Both the position numbers and the translations under genes were made by a program. From the NCBI GenBank assembly GCA_039696685.1, contig CP155565.1, positions 744,001 through 808,000 of the forward strand: 64,000 nucleotides of DNA. The letters are read 5' to 3'. Below, piece after piece: positions 8,996 through 17,442 of this stretch (positions within the stretch are counted from its first letter, which is position 1; each line of letters starts with the position of its first letter). The stretch is from Vibrio sp. CDRSL-10 TSBA (GTDB lineage: Bacteria; Pseudomonadota; Gammaproteobacteria; Enterobacterales; Vibrionaceae). The notes beneath the pieces were generated by a model. The model searched no databases, had not been told where the DNA came from, and saw only the letters and a list, made by a program, of their open reading frames with translations.

Positions 8996-10491
8996 ATGAA
9001 AAACAGATTTATTAAAATTCACCCTCAAGATAATGTCATTGTGTGCCTTGACCATTTTTCCTCAGGTGAAGTGATACAAGTTGACAACCAAAACATTACA
9101 TTCCAACAGGATACTCCGCAGGGCAGCAAGATTGCTGTCGAGACGATTCCTGTAGGCGCCAATGTGTTAAAATATGGTTCGGCTATTGGGCACGCCATTT
9201 CCAACATTGAAACCGGAGATTGGGTTCATACACACAATCTGAAAACCAATTTAAACGACACTCAAAGTTATCAGTACTCACCTATACACCCTTCTGAAAA
9301 ACTGACTTCACTACCTTCAAGAAACGTTCGACGGTTATCAGCGTGCTAACGGAGAAGTCGGAATAAGAAATGAAATTTGGGTCATTCCAACCGTCGGTTG
9401 CGTAAATGGAATAGCAAAGCAAGCAATCAAGTTATTCGAACAAGAAGTAAAAAAACTTGAATGTGATGGTGTATTTTTATTTTCACACAATTACGGCTGC
9501 TCTCAACTAGGCAATGATCACGAAAACACCAGAAAAATCCTGGCTAATATGGTAAAGCATCCTAATGCTGGGGGTGTTCTTGTCATTGGACTAGGTTGTG
9601 AAAATAATCAGGTTGACGCTTTTCAGGAACTCGTCGGTGAAGTCGACACGGATCGTGTTAAATACATGATCGCTCAAAAAGAAGAAGATGAAATCCACAC
9701 CGCACTTGATTTGCTAAAAAATATCTACAGCACAATGAAATATGACCGTCGTACACCAACACCTATTGCTAAGCTAAAAATAGGTCTGGAATGTGGTGGC
9801 TCAGACGGGTTATCAGGAATCACTGCCAATCCTCTAATTGGTAAGGTTTCCGATTATCTGGTAACACATGGCGGTACATCCGTACTCACTGAAGTACCTG
9901 AAATGTTTGGAGCGGAACACCTGCTATTCGAAAGATGTGCAGACGAGTCGGTCTTTTCAAAAGCTGTCGCTATGGTAAATAACTTCAAGCAATACTATAT
10001 CGACCACAATCAACCGATATACGAAAATCCATCACCGGGCAACAAAAAGGGTGGCATTTCCACTCTAGAAGATAAGTCAATGGGGTGTACCCAAAAATCA
10101 GGTTCCGGGACAGTAGTTGATGTTCTTGAATATGGTGAAGTGTTGCGGGTTCCCGGGCTCAATCTTCTCAGTGCTCCAGGGAAACGATGCGGTTGCGACA
10201 TCTGCGTTAGGAGCGAGTGGCTGCCATATTGTTTTATTCTCTACCGGTCGTGGCACGCCTTACGGCGGATTCGTCCCTACCTTAAAAATTTCAACCAACA
10301 CCGATTTGTATAATCGGAAAAAACACTGGATAGATTTCAATGCTGGAGAACTAGTTGACGGAACCAATATGGATACACTGCTAGATAAGCTACTTACTAG
10401 TATTGTCAGTATTTCAAGCGGTAAACAAACCAAGAATGAAATTAATGACATAAGAGAATTAGCAATATTTAAATCAGGTGTAACACTTTGA
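8996..10491 (+). CDS. uxaA: Altronate dehydratase, two frameshifts
   Basis: Dehydrates D-altronate to 2-keto-3-deoxy-D-gluconate. About 497 residues after repair (E. coli UxaA 495). The SAF-like N-terminal domain ends in VHTHNLKTNL, a UxaA hallmark. The C-terminal part has EVGIRNEIWVIPTVGCVNGIA, the iron-binding Cys region around SHNYGCSQLG and GLGCENNQ, GLECGGSDGLSGITANP, and ALGASGCHIVLFSTGRGTP. GAAAC at 9321-9325 and again at 10181-10185 break the frame; removing one A each time restores RANGEVGIRNE and then GNDAVATSALGASG. Start ATG at 8996 follows ACAACGAG. It diverges from uxaB. With lgoD and uxaB it completes L-galactonate to KDG; KDG kinase and aldolase are not in the window. Confidence 0.92.
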
Positions 10492-10520
10492 TAAGTAGTT
10501 AAAATCGCAGTTTGTGAAAT

Positions 10521-10552
10521 GAAAGAGAAAGCCTTGACCTGCTTTCTCTTTC
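10521..10552 (+). terminator. Terminator-like hairpin after uxaA
   Basis: GAAAGAGAAAGC (10521-10532), 8-base loop, GCTTTCTCTTTC (10541-10552): a perfect 12 bp stem 30 bases after the uxaA stop. The T-run is part of the stem rather than after it, so it may be a weak terminator or mRNA 3' end protector. Confidence 0.6.
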
Positions 10553-10697
10553 GCATTCCAACCAAAGCTGCTTTAACTATTAGGTACTTCACCTATTTAT
10601 TTCAGGTTCTTGATTAATCAAGGTCCGATAGTGTCTGCCCAGCATTGTTTTGATAACATACTGTTTCCTGAATCAAAACCGGATGACAACCATGACT

Positions 10698-11382
10698 ATG
10701 GAAAAGTTTGATGCCATTTACCAACGCGCTGCTGAACGTAAAGGGGGCAGTGATAAACTCGAAGCGTTAGTGAGTAAACCTCTGAGTAAGGAACAACTGG
10801 CGGCGATAGCGGAAGATCGCTGGTTATCGGCATTCAGCATGAAAGTGTTTCAGAGTGGTATATCCTGGGCCGTGGTTCGCAAAAAGTGGCCGGCGTTTGA
10901 AGAGTTGTTCTTTCAGTTTCGCATCGAACCTTTGCTGATGCTCTCGGATGAAGTTTTGGAGCAAAAAGCCCAGGACCCAAGCATTATCCGTCACCTGGTA
11001 AAAGTGATGTCGATTCGCAACAATGCACAAATGATTTATGAAGCCCGCCTCAGTCACGGTTCATTCAGCCAGTTGGTGGCTGAATGGCCTGCCGAAACGC
11101 ATCACTGAACTGTGGGATTATCTCAAAAAGCATGGCGATCGCCTGGGCGGTAACACCGGCCCTTACACCCTTCGTCAAATGGGTGCGGACACCTTTATCC
11201 TGACGGGTGATGTGGAAGCTTACCTGCGTAATACCGGTATTATCGAAGGTGGAAAAAACACCAAGCGCTCCATGCAGGCAGCCACTGAAGCCTTTTGTCA
11301 ATGGCGAGAGCAGTCGGGACGCAGCATGACCGAAATCAGTCAGATCATCGCCTACAGTACGGGTGACAACCACGTGCAGTGA
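10698..11382 (+). CDS. DNA-3-methyladenine glycosylase I (Tag) family protein, one frameshift
   Basis: Base-excision repair glycosylase of the HhH-GPD superfamily (adenine glycosylase family). About 227 residues from MEKFDAIYQRAAERKGG; Met codons at 10683 and 10692 are also possible, and no clear ribosome site decides. Family features: FQSGISWAVVRKKWPAFEELFFQF, matching Tag's GLSW helix region, then IIRHLVKVMSIRNNA. GAAAC at 11094-11098 breaks the frame; repaired it reads EWPAERITELWDYLKK and continues through GGNTGPYTLRQMG to an ordinary C-terminus. It is a diverged relative of E. coli Tag: the zinc-binding Cys/His set of true Tag is not evident, so substrate range may differ. A 48-codon ORF overlaps its stop. 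Confidence 0.75.
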
Positions 11383-11525
11383 GCCGAGAGCGATTCACGA
11401 ATTTTTTTGCCAACCTGACCATGCTGGCGGTCGCAACGCATATCTGTGCGGTAATATTTATGACTCATTGGGTAAAACGTCCTTACGTGAAAAGCATGCT
11501 CCCGCAACGTAGCAGTGACAAATAA
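11379..11525 (+). CDS. Small hydrophobic protein, 48 aa, coupled to the glycosylase gene
   Basis: GTG at 11379 overlaps the glycosylase TGA in a GTGA junction, the usual sign of translational coupling. The frame reads VSRERFTNFFANLTMLAVA, has one predicted membrane segment (about residues 9-29), then a basic tail (HWVKRPYVKSMLPQR) and a TAA at 11523-11525. A strong terminator follows 23 bases later. No family recognised. The basic tail after the helix suggests a bitopic membrane peptide. The small size and GTG start keep confidence moderate, although overlap plus terminator placement supports a real gene. Confidence 0.55.
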   Translation: MSRERFTNFFANLTMLAVATHICAVIFMTHWVKRPYVKSMLPQRSSDK

Positions 11526-11548
11526 TCTGCTGTTTGAGTCAACGATAA

Positions 11549-11578
11549 GAGAAAGCTTCCCCCCGGCTTTCTCTTTTT
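11549..11578 (+). terminator. Rho-independent terminator after the glycosylase operon
   Basis: GAGAAAGC (11549-11556), C-rich loop, GCTTTCTC (11566-11573), followed by five T. Confidence 0.88.
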
Positions 11579-12081
11579 ATTTTCAGTTTCCCGTCTGATA
11601 AATTTATCAAAATGCGATCTTCACCATATTTGTGCAATTATTGATTGCAACTTGGCAGATATCTTCAATCCACTGACCTAAGCCCCGATAAATTCAGAAT
11701 ATTTCACTAACCTATACCGGGTGTAAGCATTATTTTACTCTCTTACCTGCCCCGACTTTGTGCGAGTTTTAACATTTTAGTTACACTTACCCTATCTGGT
11801 ATTCGCAACATTGCTTGCTGGAACAAGGCGAAATGGGCAGTTCCGCGACATCGTTCCAGACAGATTTGCAGCACATTATGTTTTTCGGTTTGAAAACTGC
11901 TTGTTTGAGCAACATTCCGTTTTATAAATGAACCTTTATTCATAAACCTCTGCAAATATCGAGCATTGCGCCTAAAACCGACCAAGAAACGTGAAGGCTT
12001 TCAGTCGGATTACCGGTGAGTTTTACATAACAAGTGATTGCCTGCAGCCCTTGGCAATGCAGTAGCAAAAAGGAGCTTGAG
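11579..12081. other. Intergenic region upstream of the 2-oxoacid dehydrogenase operon
   Basis: Five hundred bases with no convincing gene; an 80-codon leftward frame at 11743-11985 lacks a ribosome site and family features. The region should hold the bkd-type operon promoter. The only structured element noticed is the near-palindrome at 11921-11946. No LiuR-type TTTACGT box was seen here. Confidence 0.6.
11921..11946. promoter_or_regulatory. Near-palindromic, ArgR-like element upstream of the bkd operon
   Basis: TTTATAAATGAA-CC-TTTATTCATAAA pairs at 10 of 12 positions. Its core AATGAACCTTTATTCATA fits 16 of 18 positions of the ArgR half-operator WNTGAATWWWWATTCANW. A second adjacent box, normal for ArgR, is not clear, so the bound protein is uncertain. 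Confidence 0.35.
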
Positions 12082-13174
12082 ATGAATGTTCAGGCACTCC
12101 CTATGGAGCGATTTATCGACCATCATGGCAACCTGCTCAGAGCACTCCCGGCTTGGGCAGACATCGCGACACTGACCAGTTTCTATCGTGATATGTTGCT
12201 GACCCGAACCTACGATCACAAAGCTGTGGCCCTGCAACGCACCGGTAAGCTTGGTACTTATCCCTCCCATCTGGGCGCAGAAGCCGTTGGCATCGCTGTG
12301 GGCCGTGCTTTGCAGCGCGATGACGTATTTATCCCCTACTATCGTGATATGCCTGCCATGTGGGCGCGAGGCATCGCGATGGAAAAAAATCTCCAGTACT
12401 GGGGCGGTGACGAGCGAGGCAGTGATTTTTCTCCTGATCCTGAGCAGCACTGCCGAGACCTGCCATTCTGCGTTTCCGATTGCCACGCAATGTACTCACG
12501 CGGTCGGTGTGGCCGCAGCCCTGAAAATTCAGGGACACCATCAGGCTGCTCTGGTGATGTGTGGTGATGGCGGTACCTCGAAAGGTGATTTTCTCGAATC
12601 CATCAACTGCGCCGGGGCCTGGCACATTCCTTTGGTGTTTGTGGTGAACAACAACCAATGGGCGATTTCTGTACCCCGCCATTTACAATGCGCTGCCGAA
12701 TTCTTATCGGAAAAAGCCAAGGGCGCCGGCATTCCGGGCATTACCGTTGATGGTAATGATATTGTCGCGGTTTATGACGCCGTACGAACCAGCCTGGATC
12801 GGGCGCGCAAAGGCAAAGGGGCAACCTTAATTGAAGCCGTCAGCTATCGCCTCAGCGATCACACCACCGCCGATGATGCCAGTCGTTACCGCAGCGAAGA
12901 CGAACTGCAACAAGCCTGGCAATTTGAACCGGTTTCCCGGCTAAAAACCTATTTGATGAACCAGAACGTCTGGAGTGATCAGGAAGAAGAAAACTGGCTG
13001 GAGCACTGTAAAGAAGTGGTTGAGCACGCCGTGCAACGCTATCTGGATCTGCCTCCTCAGGCACCGGAATCTGCGTTTGATTTTCTTTATGATTCGTTAT
13101 CCCCTGATCTGCACGCCCAGCGTGACGAGCTGATCAATAAGGCGATGCGCATGCAGGGAGGTCAACATGAGTGA
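12082..13174 (+). CDS. bkdA1: Branched-chain 2-oxoacid dehydrogenase E1 alpha subunit, one frameshift
   Basis: ThDP-dependent decarboxylase alpha chain of the complex that turns valine-, leucine- and isoleucine-derived 2-oxoacids into acyl-CoA. About 363 residues. Start 12082 follows AAAAGGAGCTTGAG. Motifs: YRDMLLTRTYDHKAVALQRTGK, GAEAVGIAVG, then the ThDP-binding GDGGTSKGDFLESINCAGAW...NNNQWAIS (GDG...NN). The phosphorylation-loop region carries SDHTTADDASRYR, which is typical of BCKDH rather than PDH. GTTTC at 12472-12476 breaks the frame; repaired it reads PFCVPIATQCTHAVGVAAALK. It overlaps E1 beta by eight bases. No E3 gene is present, so the shared lipoamide dehydrogenase must be supplied elsewhere. 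Confidence 0.9.
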
Positions 13175-14150
13175 AATGACACTGGTGGAAGCCGTCAATC
13201 TGGCTCTGCACCATGAAATGGAACAGGACCCCAGCGTCATCGTGATGGGTGAAGATGTCGGTGATAACGGCGGTGTATTTCGCGCCACGGTCGGGCTCAA
13301 AGAGAAATATGGTTTCAAGCGCGTCATTGATACCCCGCTGGCTGAAGCGCTGATCGGCGGTGTCGCAGTCGGAATGGCGACACAGGGCCTGCGCCCGGTA
13401 GCCGAATTTCAGTTTCAGGGCTTTGTTTTTCCGGCCATGGAACATCTGATGTGCCACGCTGCGCGGATGCGTAATCGTACCCGTGGCCGTCTCACCTGCC
13501 CGGCTGTCTTCCGCGCGCCATTCGGCGGCGGTATACATGCTCCTGAACATCACTCAGAAAGTGTTGAAGCTCTGTTTGCCCACATTCCCGGCTTTAAAGT
13601 GGTCATTCCCTCTTCTCCACAGCGGGCCTATGGTCTGTTACTGGCGGCCATCCGTAGTAATGATCCGGTGATGTTTTTTGAGCCCAAACGAATCTACCGC
13701 ACAGTCAAATCGAATGTCACAGATAACGGCGAAGCGCTGCCCTTAGATACCTGCTTTACCCTGCGCAAAGGTCGGGATCTGACTCTCGTGACTTGGGGTG
13801 CGTGCGTGGTGGAATCGCTGCAGGCAGCGAAGACACTCTCGTCACAAGGGGTTGAAGTGGAAGTTATCGACTTGGCCAGTATCAAACCGATTGATATGGC
13901 CACCATACAACGCTCACTGCAAAAAACCGGTCGTCTGCTTGTCGTGCACGAAGCAAGCCGCAGTTGCGCGGTCGGGGCGGAAATCCTCGCCCGTGTCGCC
14001 GAAAACGCCATGTGTCTCCTCAAAGCCCCCCCTAAACGGGTGACAGGCATGGATACCATAATGCCTTATTACAAGAATGAAGCTTATTTCATGATTCAGG
14101 AACAGGACATTGTCCTGGCAGCACGGGAATTAGTGGAGGGTTGGAAATGA
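13167..14150 (+). CDS. bkdA2: Branched-chain 2-oxoacid dehydrogenase E1 beta subunit
   Basis: 327 residues, intact. Transketolase pyrimidine-binding domain (residues 1-175) with VIVMGEDVGDNGGVFRATVGL and DTPLAEALIGGVAVGMA, then the C-terminal transketolase domain (about 200-320) with VIDLASIKPIDMATI and VHEASRSCAVGAEI. The acidic Glu of GEDVG is the usual ThDP activator. The start ATG lies inside the end of the E1 alpha gene (ATGAGTGA), and its own stop overlaps the E2 start, so the three genes are translationally coupled. The presence of RMRNRTRGRL and APFGGGIHAPEHHSES near residue 100-130 is characteristic of branched-chain and pyruvate E1 beta chains. Confidence 0.93.
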   Translation: MSEMTLVEAVNLALHHEMEQDPSVIVMGEDVGDNGGVFRATVGLKEKYGFKRVIDTPLAEALIGGVAVGMATQGLRPVAEFQFQGFVFPAMEHLMCHAARMRNRTRGRLTCPAVFRAPFGGGIHAPEHHSESVEALFAHIPGFKVVIPSSPQRAYGLLLAAIRSNDPVMFFEPKRIYRTVKSNVTDNGEALPLDTCFTLRKGRDLTLVTWGACVVESLQAAKTLSSQGVEVEVIDLASIKPIDMATIQRSLQKTGRLLVVHEASRSCAVGAEILARVAENAMCLLKAPPKRVTGMDTIMPYYKNEAYFMIQEQDIVLAARELVEGWK

Positions 14151-15295
14151 AGTCATTTATGTTACCAGACCTTGGTGAAGGATTGGCCGAATCAGAAATT
14201 GTTGAATGGCACGTGAACGTCGGTGACTGGGTGGAAGTCGATCAGGTTGTGCTGACAGTCGAAACGGCCAAAGCTGTGGTGGAAGTCCCGGCCCCTTACG
14301 CGGGCAAAATTGTCAGTCGTCACGGTGCGGAAGGTGACGTCATCAATATTGGTAGCCTGCTGCTTGAAATTGAAGATCAGGCCACCAGCAAGCAAAATGG
14401 TGACGTGAGTAAAAAACGCCAGGATGCGGCAACCGTCGTCGGCAACGTCTCCAACCAATCCCACAGCGTCGATGTCGACGACTTCTGGATCGGCAGCAGT
14501 GAGCATGTTCAGCCGGTACAAAAGCCGTTAAGTGCGATGCCCGCAGCCCGTCTTCTGGCCAAACGCCTCGGAGTTGATTTGCTGCGCGTCCCGGGGAGCG
14601 GTCCGGACGGACTGATTTTAGAAACAGATGTGTATCAGGCTGCAGATAAGCAAATTCCCGGCACAGAAGTCCTCAAAGGTGCACGCCGTACTATGGTCAA
14701 TACCATGACGGAATCACATTTACAGGTCGCTGCCGTTACCATTACCGAAGAGGCCCTGCTGATAGACTGGAAGCCTGGTGAGGATATTTCTATTCGCCTG
14801 ATTCAGGCCATCTGCTTTGCCTGTCAGCAAGAGCCCGCGCTCAATGCCTGGTTTGATGCCGATACCATGACTCGTTGTGTGCATAACGTGGTCAATATCG
14901 GTATTGCCGTTGACAGCTCGCACGGCTTGTATGTTCCGGTGCTGCGTAAAGCGAACGAGTTCGATCCCACTGAGCTGCGCCAGTGGCTGGATAATACCGT
15001 TCAGGGAATTCGTGATCGCAAAATTGGTCGCGAACAATTGCAACACGCCACCATCACGCTCTCTAACTTTGGTGCCATTGCCGGCATTTTTGCCACGCCA
15101 GTTGTCACACCGCCTCAGGTCACCATCGTCGGCGCCGGGCGCATAGTGGAAAGAGTGATGATAAAAGATGAGCAGTTGATGAATGTGAAGACCATGCCAC
15201 TCTCTATCACGTTTGACCACCGAGCCTGTACCGGAGGCGAAGCGGCCCGTTTCGCTAAAGCCCTGGTACAAGATCTGCAGCGTGCAAGCAATTAA
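14147..15295 (+). CDS. bkdB: Branched-chain 2-oxoacid dehydrogenase E2 (dihydrolipoyl acyltransferase)
   Basis: 382 residues, intact; ATG at 14147 overlaps the E1 beta stop (ATGA). One lipoyl domain (residues 1-80; MLPDLGEGLAESEIVEWHV, lipoyl Lys in VETAKAVVEVP), a linker, a peripheral-subunit-binding domain (about 125-165; MPAARLLAKRLGVDL), then the catalytic acyltransferase domain. The active-site motif reads FDHRACTGGEAARF: the His is present but the usual Asp of HxxxDG is Thr, a variant I remember in some related branched-chain E2s. Compared with AceF it has a single lipoyl domain, as BKD E2s do. Transfers acyl groups from lipoyl to CoA and forms the complex core. Confidence 0.92.
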   Translation: MKSFMLPDLGEGLAESEIVEWHVNVGDWVEVDQVVLTVETAKAVVEVPAPYAGKIVSRHGAEGDVINIGSLLLEIEDQATSKQNGDVSKKRQDAATVVGNVSNQSHSVDVDDFWIGSSEHVQPVQKPLSAMPAARLLAKRLGVDLLRVPGSGPDGLILETDVYQAADKQIPGTEVLKGARRTMVNTMTESHLQVAAVTITEEALLIDWKPGEDISIRLIQAICFACQQEPALNAWFDADTMTRCVHNVVNIGIAVDSSHGLYVPVLRKANEFDPTELRQWLDNTVQGIRDRKIGREQLQHATITLSNFGAIAGIFATPVVTPPQVTIVGAGRIVERVMIKDEQLMNVKTMPLSITFDHRACTGGEAARFAKALVQDLQRASN

Positions 15296-15323
15296 GTGCA
15301 ATTACCAAAGTTGTCCGTTTCAT

Positions 15324-15363
15324 AAGAAACACTTTGCAAAGACAAGAAACACCTTGCAAAGCA
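15324..15363. repeat. Two tandem copies of a 20-bp unit
   Basis: AAGAAACACTTTGCAAAGAC (15324-15343) is followed directly by a second copy (15344-15363) differing at only a few positions. It sits between the E2 stop and its terminator. Function unknown; possibly replication slippage. Confidence 0.7.
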
Positions 15364-15390
15364 ACGGCCCCATCTTCGGGGCCGTTTTTC
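15363..15390. terminator. Rho-independent terminator after E2
   Basis: AACGGCCCC (15363-15371), loop ATCTTC, GGGGCCGTT (15378-15386), then T-run. It stands between the convergent bkdB and etfA genes. Confidence 0.88.
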
Positions 15391-15491
15391 TCTCTGCGCT
15401 AACAAGACCTCAGAACTAAAAATCCCTCTGCACTCCTGTACTCCTGCACTAAAAACACATGCCTGAAAGCACAGAAACTAAGACCAGACAG

Positions 15492-16427
15492 CTACAAGGC
15501 TTCAATCAGTTGCGGCATCACTTCGAACAAGTCACCGACCAGGCCATAGTCCGCCAGCTGAAAAATAGGTGCGTCCGGATCGCTGTTGATAGCAACAATC
15601 ACTTTAGAGTCTTTCATCCCCGCCACATGCTGAATAGCGCCGGAGATACCGACGGCAATATAGAGTTCAGGGGCGACAATTTTCCCTGTCTGCCCTACCT
15701 GCAAGTCGTTCGAAACAAAGCCGGCATCGACCGCCGCTCGCGAAGCGCCGATAGCTCCGCCCAGTTTATCTGCCAACTGTTCCACCAAATTAAACTGCTG
15801 CTTACTGCCCAACCCGCGACCACCAGATACAACAACCCGTGCGGAGCCCAGTTGCGGACGTTCACTTTGCGCCTGCTGCCGCTCAACAAATTGGGATTGA
15901 GTAGACTTGATGACCTGATCCAGCACGGATACTTGAGCGTTACCGCCTTGGGTCGAAACAGAATCAAACGCAGAGCAGCGAATCGTCATCACTTTAATCG
16001 CATCCAGTGATTTGACCCGGCACAGCGCATTCCCGGCATATATCGGGCGCACCACGGTATCGGCAGACTCTATCGCAACCACATCTGAGAGTTGCCCGAC
16101 ATCCAGCAGTGCAGCAACCCGTGGCAGCAGATTTTTACCAAATGTGGTCGCGGGAGCAAGGATATGGCTGTAATCTTTGGCCACATCGGCAATCAATTCG
16201 GCCATATTTTCCGCCAGATGGTGCTCATAAACCGCATCGTCTGCCAGCCAGACCGTGTCGATACCCTGGCAAGTGCGCAGCGCCTCAGCAACCGCTTCAC
16301 AGCCATAACCAATCACCATGACATCAATGTCACTGTGCAGACTTTGTGCGGCTTGCAGGGTTCGTAAGGTATCAACCGCCGGATGCTGATTGTTATGTTC
16401 AGCAATCACTAACACTTTATCCTTCAT
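15492..16427 (-). CDS. etfA: Electron transfer flavoprotein alpha subunit
   Basis: 311 residues, intact. Accepts electrons from acyl-CoA dehydrogenases together with EtfB and passes them to ETF-QO. The C-terminal FAD-binding domain is clear: [54 protein letters not shown] and [29 protein letters not shown], which is the ETF-alpha signature. The N-terminal half is the Rossmann-like ETF domain. It lies 48 bases after etfB in the order etfB-etfA. The several acyl-CoA dehydrogenases encoded later in the window (liuA and the valine-operon enzyme) are natural partners. Confidence 0.96.
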   Translation of the reverse strand: MKDKVLVIAEHNNQHPAVDTLRTLQAAQSLHSDIDVMVIGYGCEAVAEALRTCQGIDTVWLADDAVYEHHLAENMAELIADVAKDYSHILAPATTFGKNLLPRVAALLDVGQLSDVVAIESADTVVRPIYAGNALCRVKSLDAIKVMTIRCSAFDSVSTQGGNAQVSVLDQVIKSTQSQFVERQQAQSERPQLGSARVVVSGGRGLGSKQQFNLVEQLADKLGGAIGASRAAVDAGFVSNDLQVGQTGKIVAPELYIAVGISGAIQHVAGMKDSKVIVAINSDPDAPIFQLADYGLVGDLFEVMPQLIEAL

Positions 16428-16475
16428 CGTTCGCTCCCGTTTCTTTCACTGATGCAATCGCAAGAGATATCAAGC

Positions 16476-17228
16476 TTAATCAATCACTTTGGCTTCATTT
16501 CTTAGCTTGTCGACCAATTCATCGACCCCGGAGACAAGTATTCCCGCCCTGCGCTGTGGCGGCGACATCACTTCCAGCACTTGCTGATGTTGAGTCACAG
16601 TGACACCCAGAGAGTCGGCGGTGAGAACCTCCATCGGTTTGCGCTTGGCTTTCATGATATTAGGTAAGGAGGCATAACGCGGTTCATTGAGGCGTAAATC
16701 AGTACTGATGATGGCGGGCAGGTTCAGTTTTAACGTTTCCAGTCCGCCATCAATTTCGCGGGTGACTACAACGTCCGGGCCCTGTACCTGTACGAGTGAA
16801 GCAAAGGTACCCTGCGGTCTGCCACTCAGTGCGGCGAGCATCTGCGCCACCTGATTATTGTCGGTATCGATTGATTGTTTGCCCAGCAGAATCAGACCCG
16901 GCTGCTCTTTTTCCATGACCGCGTGCAGCAATTTGGCCACTGACAAAGGTTCCATAATCTGTTCGGTTTCGATATGAATCGCGCGGTCAGCGCCCAAAGC
17001 CAAAGCGGTGCGCAATTGCTCCTGACACGCTAAAGCGCCGATTGAAACCACCACCACTTCATCGGCGCTGCCAGCTTCGCGCAACCGAATCGCTTCTTCC
17101 ACGGCTATCTCGCAAAATGGATTGATGGCCATTTTTACGTTGTTGGTTTCGACGCCTGAGCCATCGTTTTTTACTCTTACCTTTACGTAAGCGTCAACGA
17201 CACGTTTAATCGCAACTAAGACTTTCAC
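16476..17228 (-). CDS. etfB: Electron transfer flavoprotein beta subunit
   Basis: 250 residues, intact. Opens MKVLVAIKRVVDAYVKVRV and carries NPFCEIAVEEAIRLRE and the family signature region VAQMLAALSGRPQGTF...VTREIDGGLETLKLNLPA near residues 120-180. It binds AMP and docks onto acyl-CoA dehydrogenases through its recognition loop (ADRAIHIETEQIMEPLSVAKLL region). First gene of etfBA, divergent from ETF-QO across about 210 bases holding a LiuR-type site. A second LiuR-like sequence lies inside its 5' coding region (17182-17197), though that may simply reflect conserved codons. Confidence 0.96.
   Translation of the reverse strand: MKVLVAIKRVVDAYVKVRVKNDGSGVETNNVKMAINPFCEIAVEEAIRLREAGSADEVVVVSIGALACQEQLRTALALGADRAIHIETEQIMEPLSVAKLLHAVMEKEQPGLILLGKQSIDTDNNQVAQMLAALSGRPQGTFASLVQVQGPDVVVTREIDGGLETLKLNLPAIISTDLRLNEPRYASLPNIMKAKRKPMEVLTADSLGVTVTQHQQVLEVMSPPQRRAGILVSGVDELVDKLRNEAKVID
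17182..17197. promoter_or_regulatory. LiuR-like sequence inside the 5' end of etfB
   Basis: TTTACGTAAGCGTCAA matches the intergenic box TTTACGTTTACGTCAA (17363) at 13 of 16 positions. It encodes part of the conserved VDAYVKV stretch, so the match may be coincidental. Confidence 0.3.
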
Positions 17229-17362
17229 ATCGCCTCCTTGTGCACTCGATCTTGCATCGGGGTTCTATTTTCGCTGGGAAAAGCTAGCTAATACACTGTT
17301 TAATCGTACGTTAAATTCATTATGCCAGCTTTTGTGAAGATGCTAATTTGAGCTTAGTTTAG

Positions 17363-17378
17363 TTTACGTTTACGTCAA
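17363..17378. promoter_or_regulatory. LiuR-type operator between etfB and ETF-QO
   Basis: TTTACGTTTACGTCAA has the same form as the two boxes between liuR and the thiolase gene (47802-47817 and 47831-47846). It lies in the divergent promoter region of etfB and ETF-QO, which links both electron-transfer operons to the branched-chain catabolism regulator. Confidence 0.65.
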
Positions 17379-17442
17379 CTGAACTATATTTACTCCAAAG
17401 GTAAGTAGAGTCATCACGCCGCCATGAAACGAGGACTGGGAC

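Noticed and set aside
11743..11985. 80-codon leftward frame before the bkd operon
   Set aside because: No ribosome site, unusual composition, and it covers the expected promoter region.
14720..15301. 193-codon frame antisense to E2
   Set aside because: It lies wholly opposite a well-conserved gene, with no ribosome site or family features.
15459..16010. 183-codon frame antisense to etfA
   Set aside because: Shadow of the conserved ETF alpha gene in a GC-rich region.
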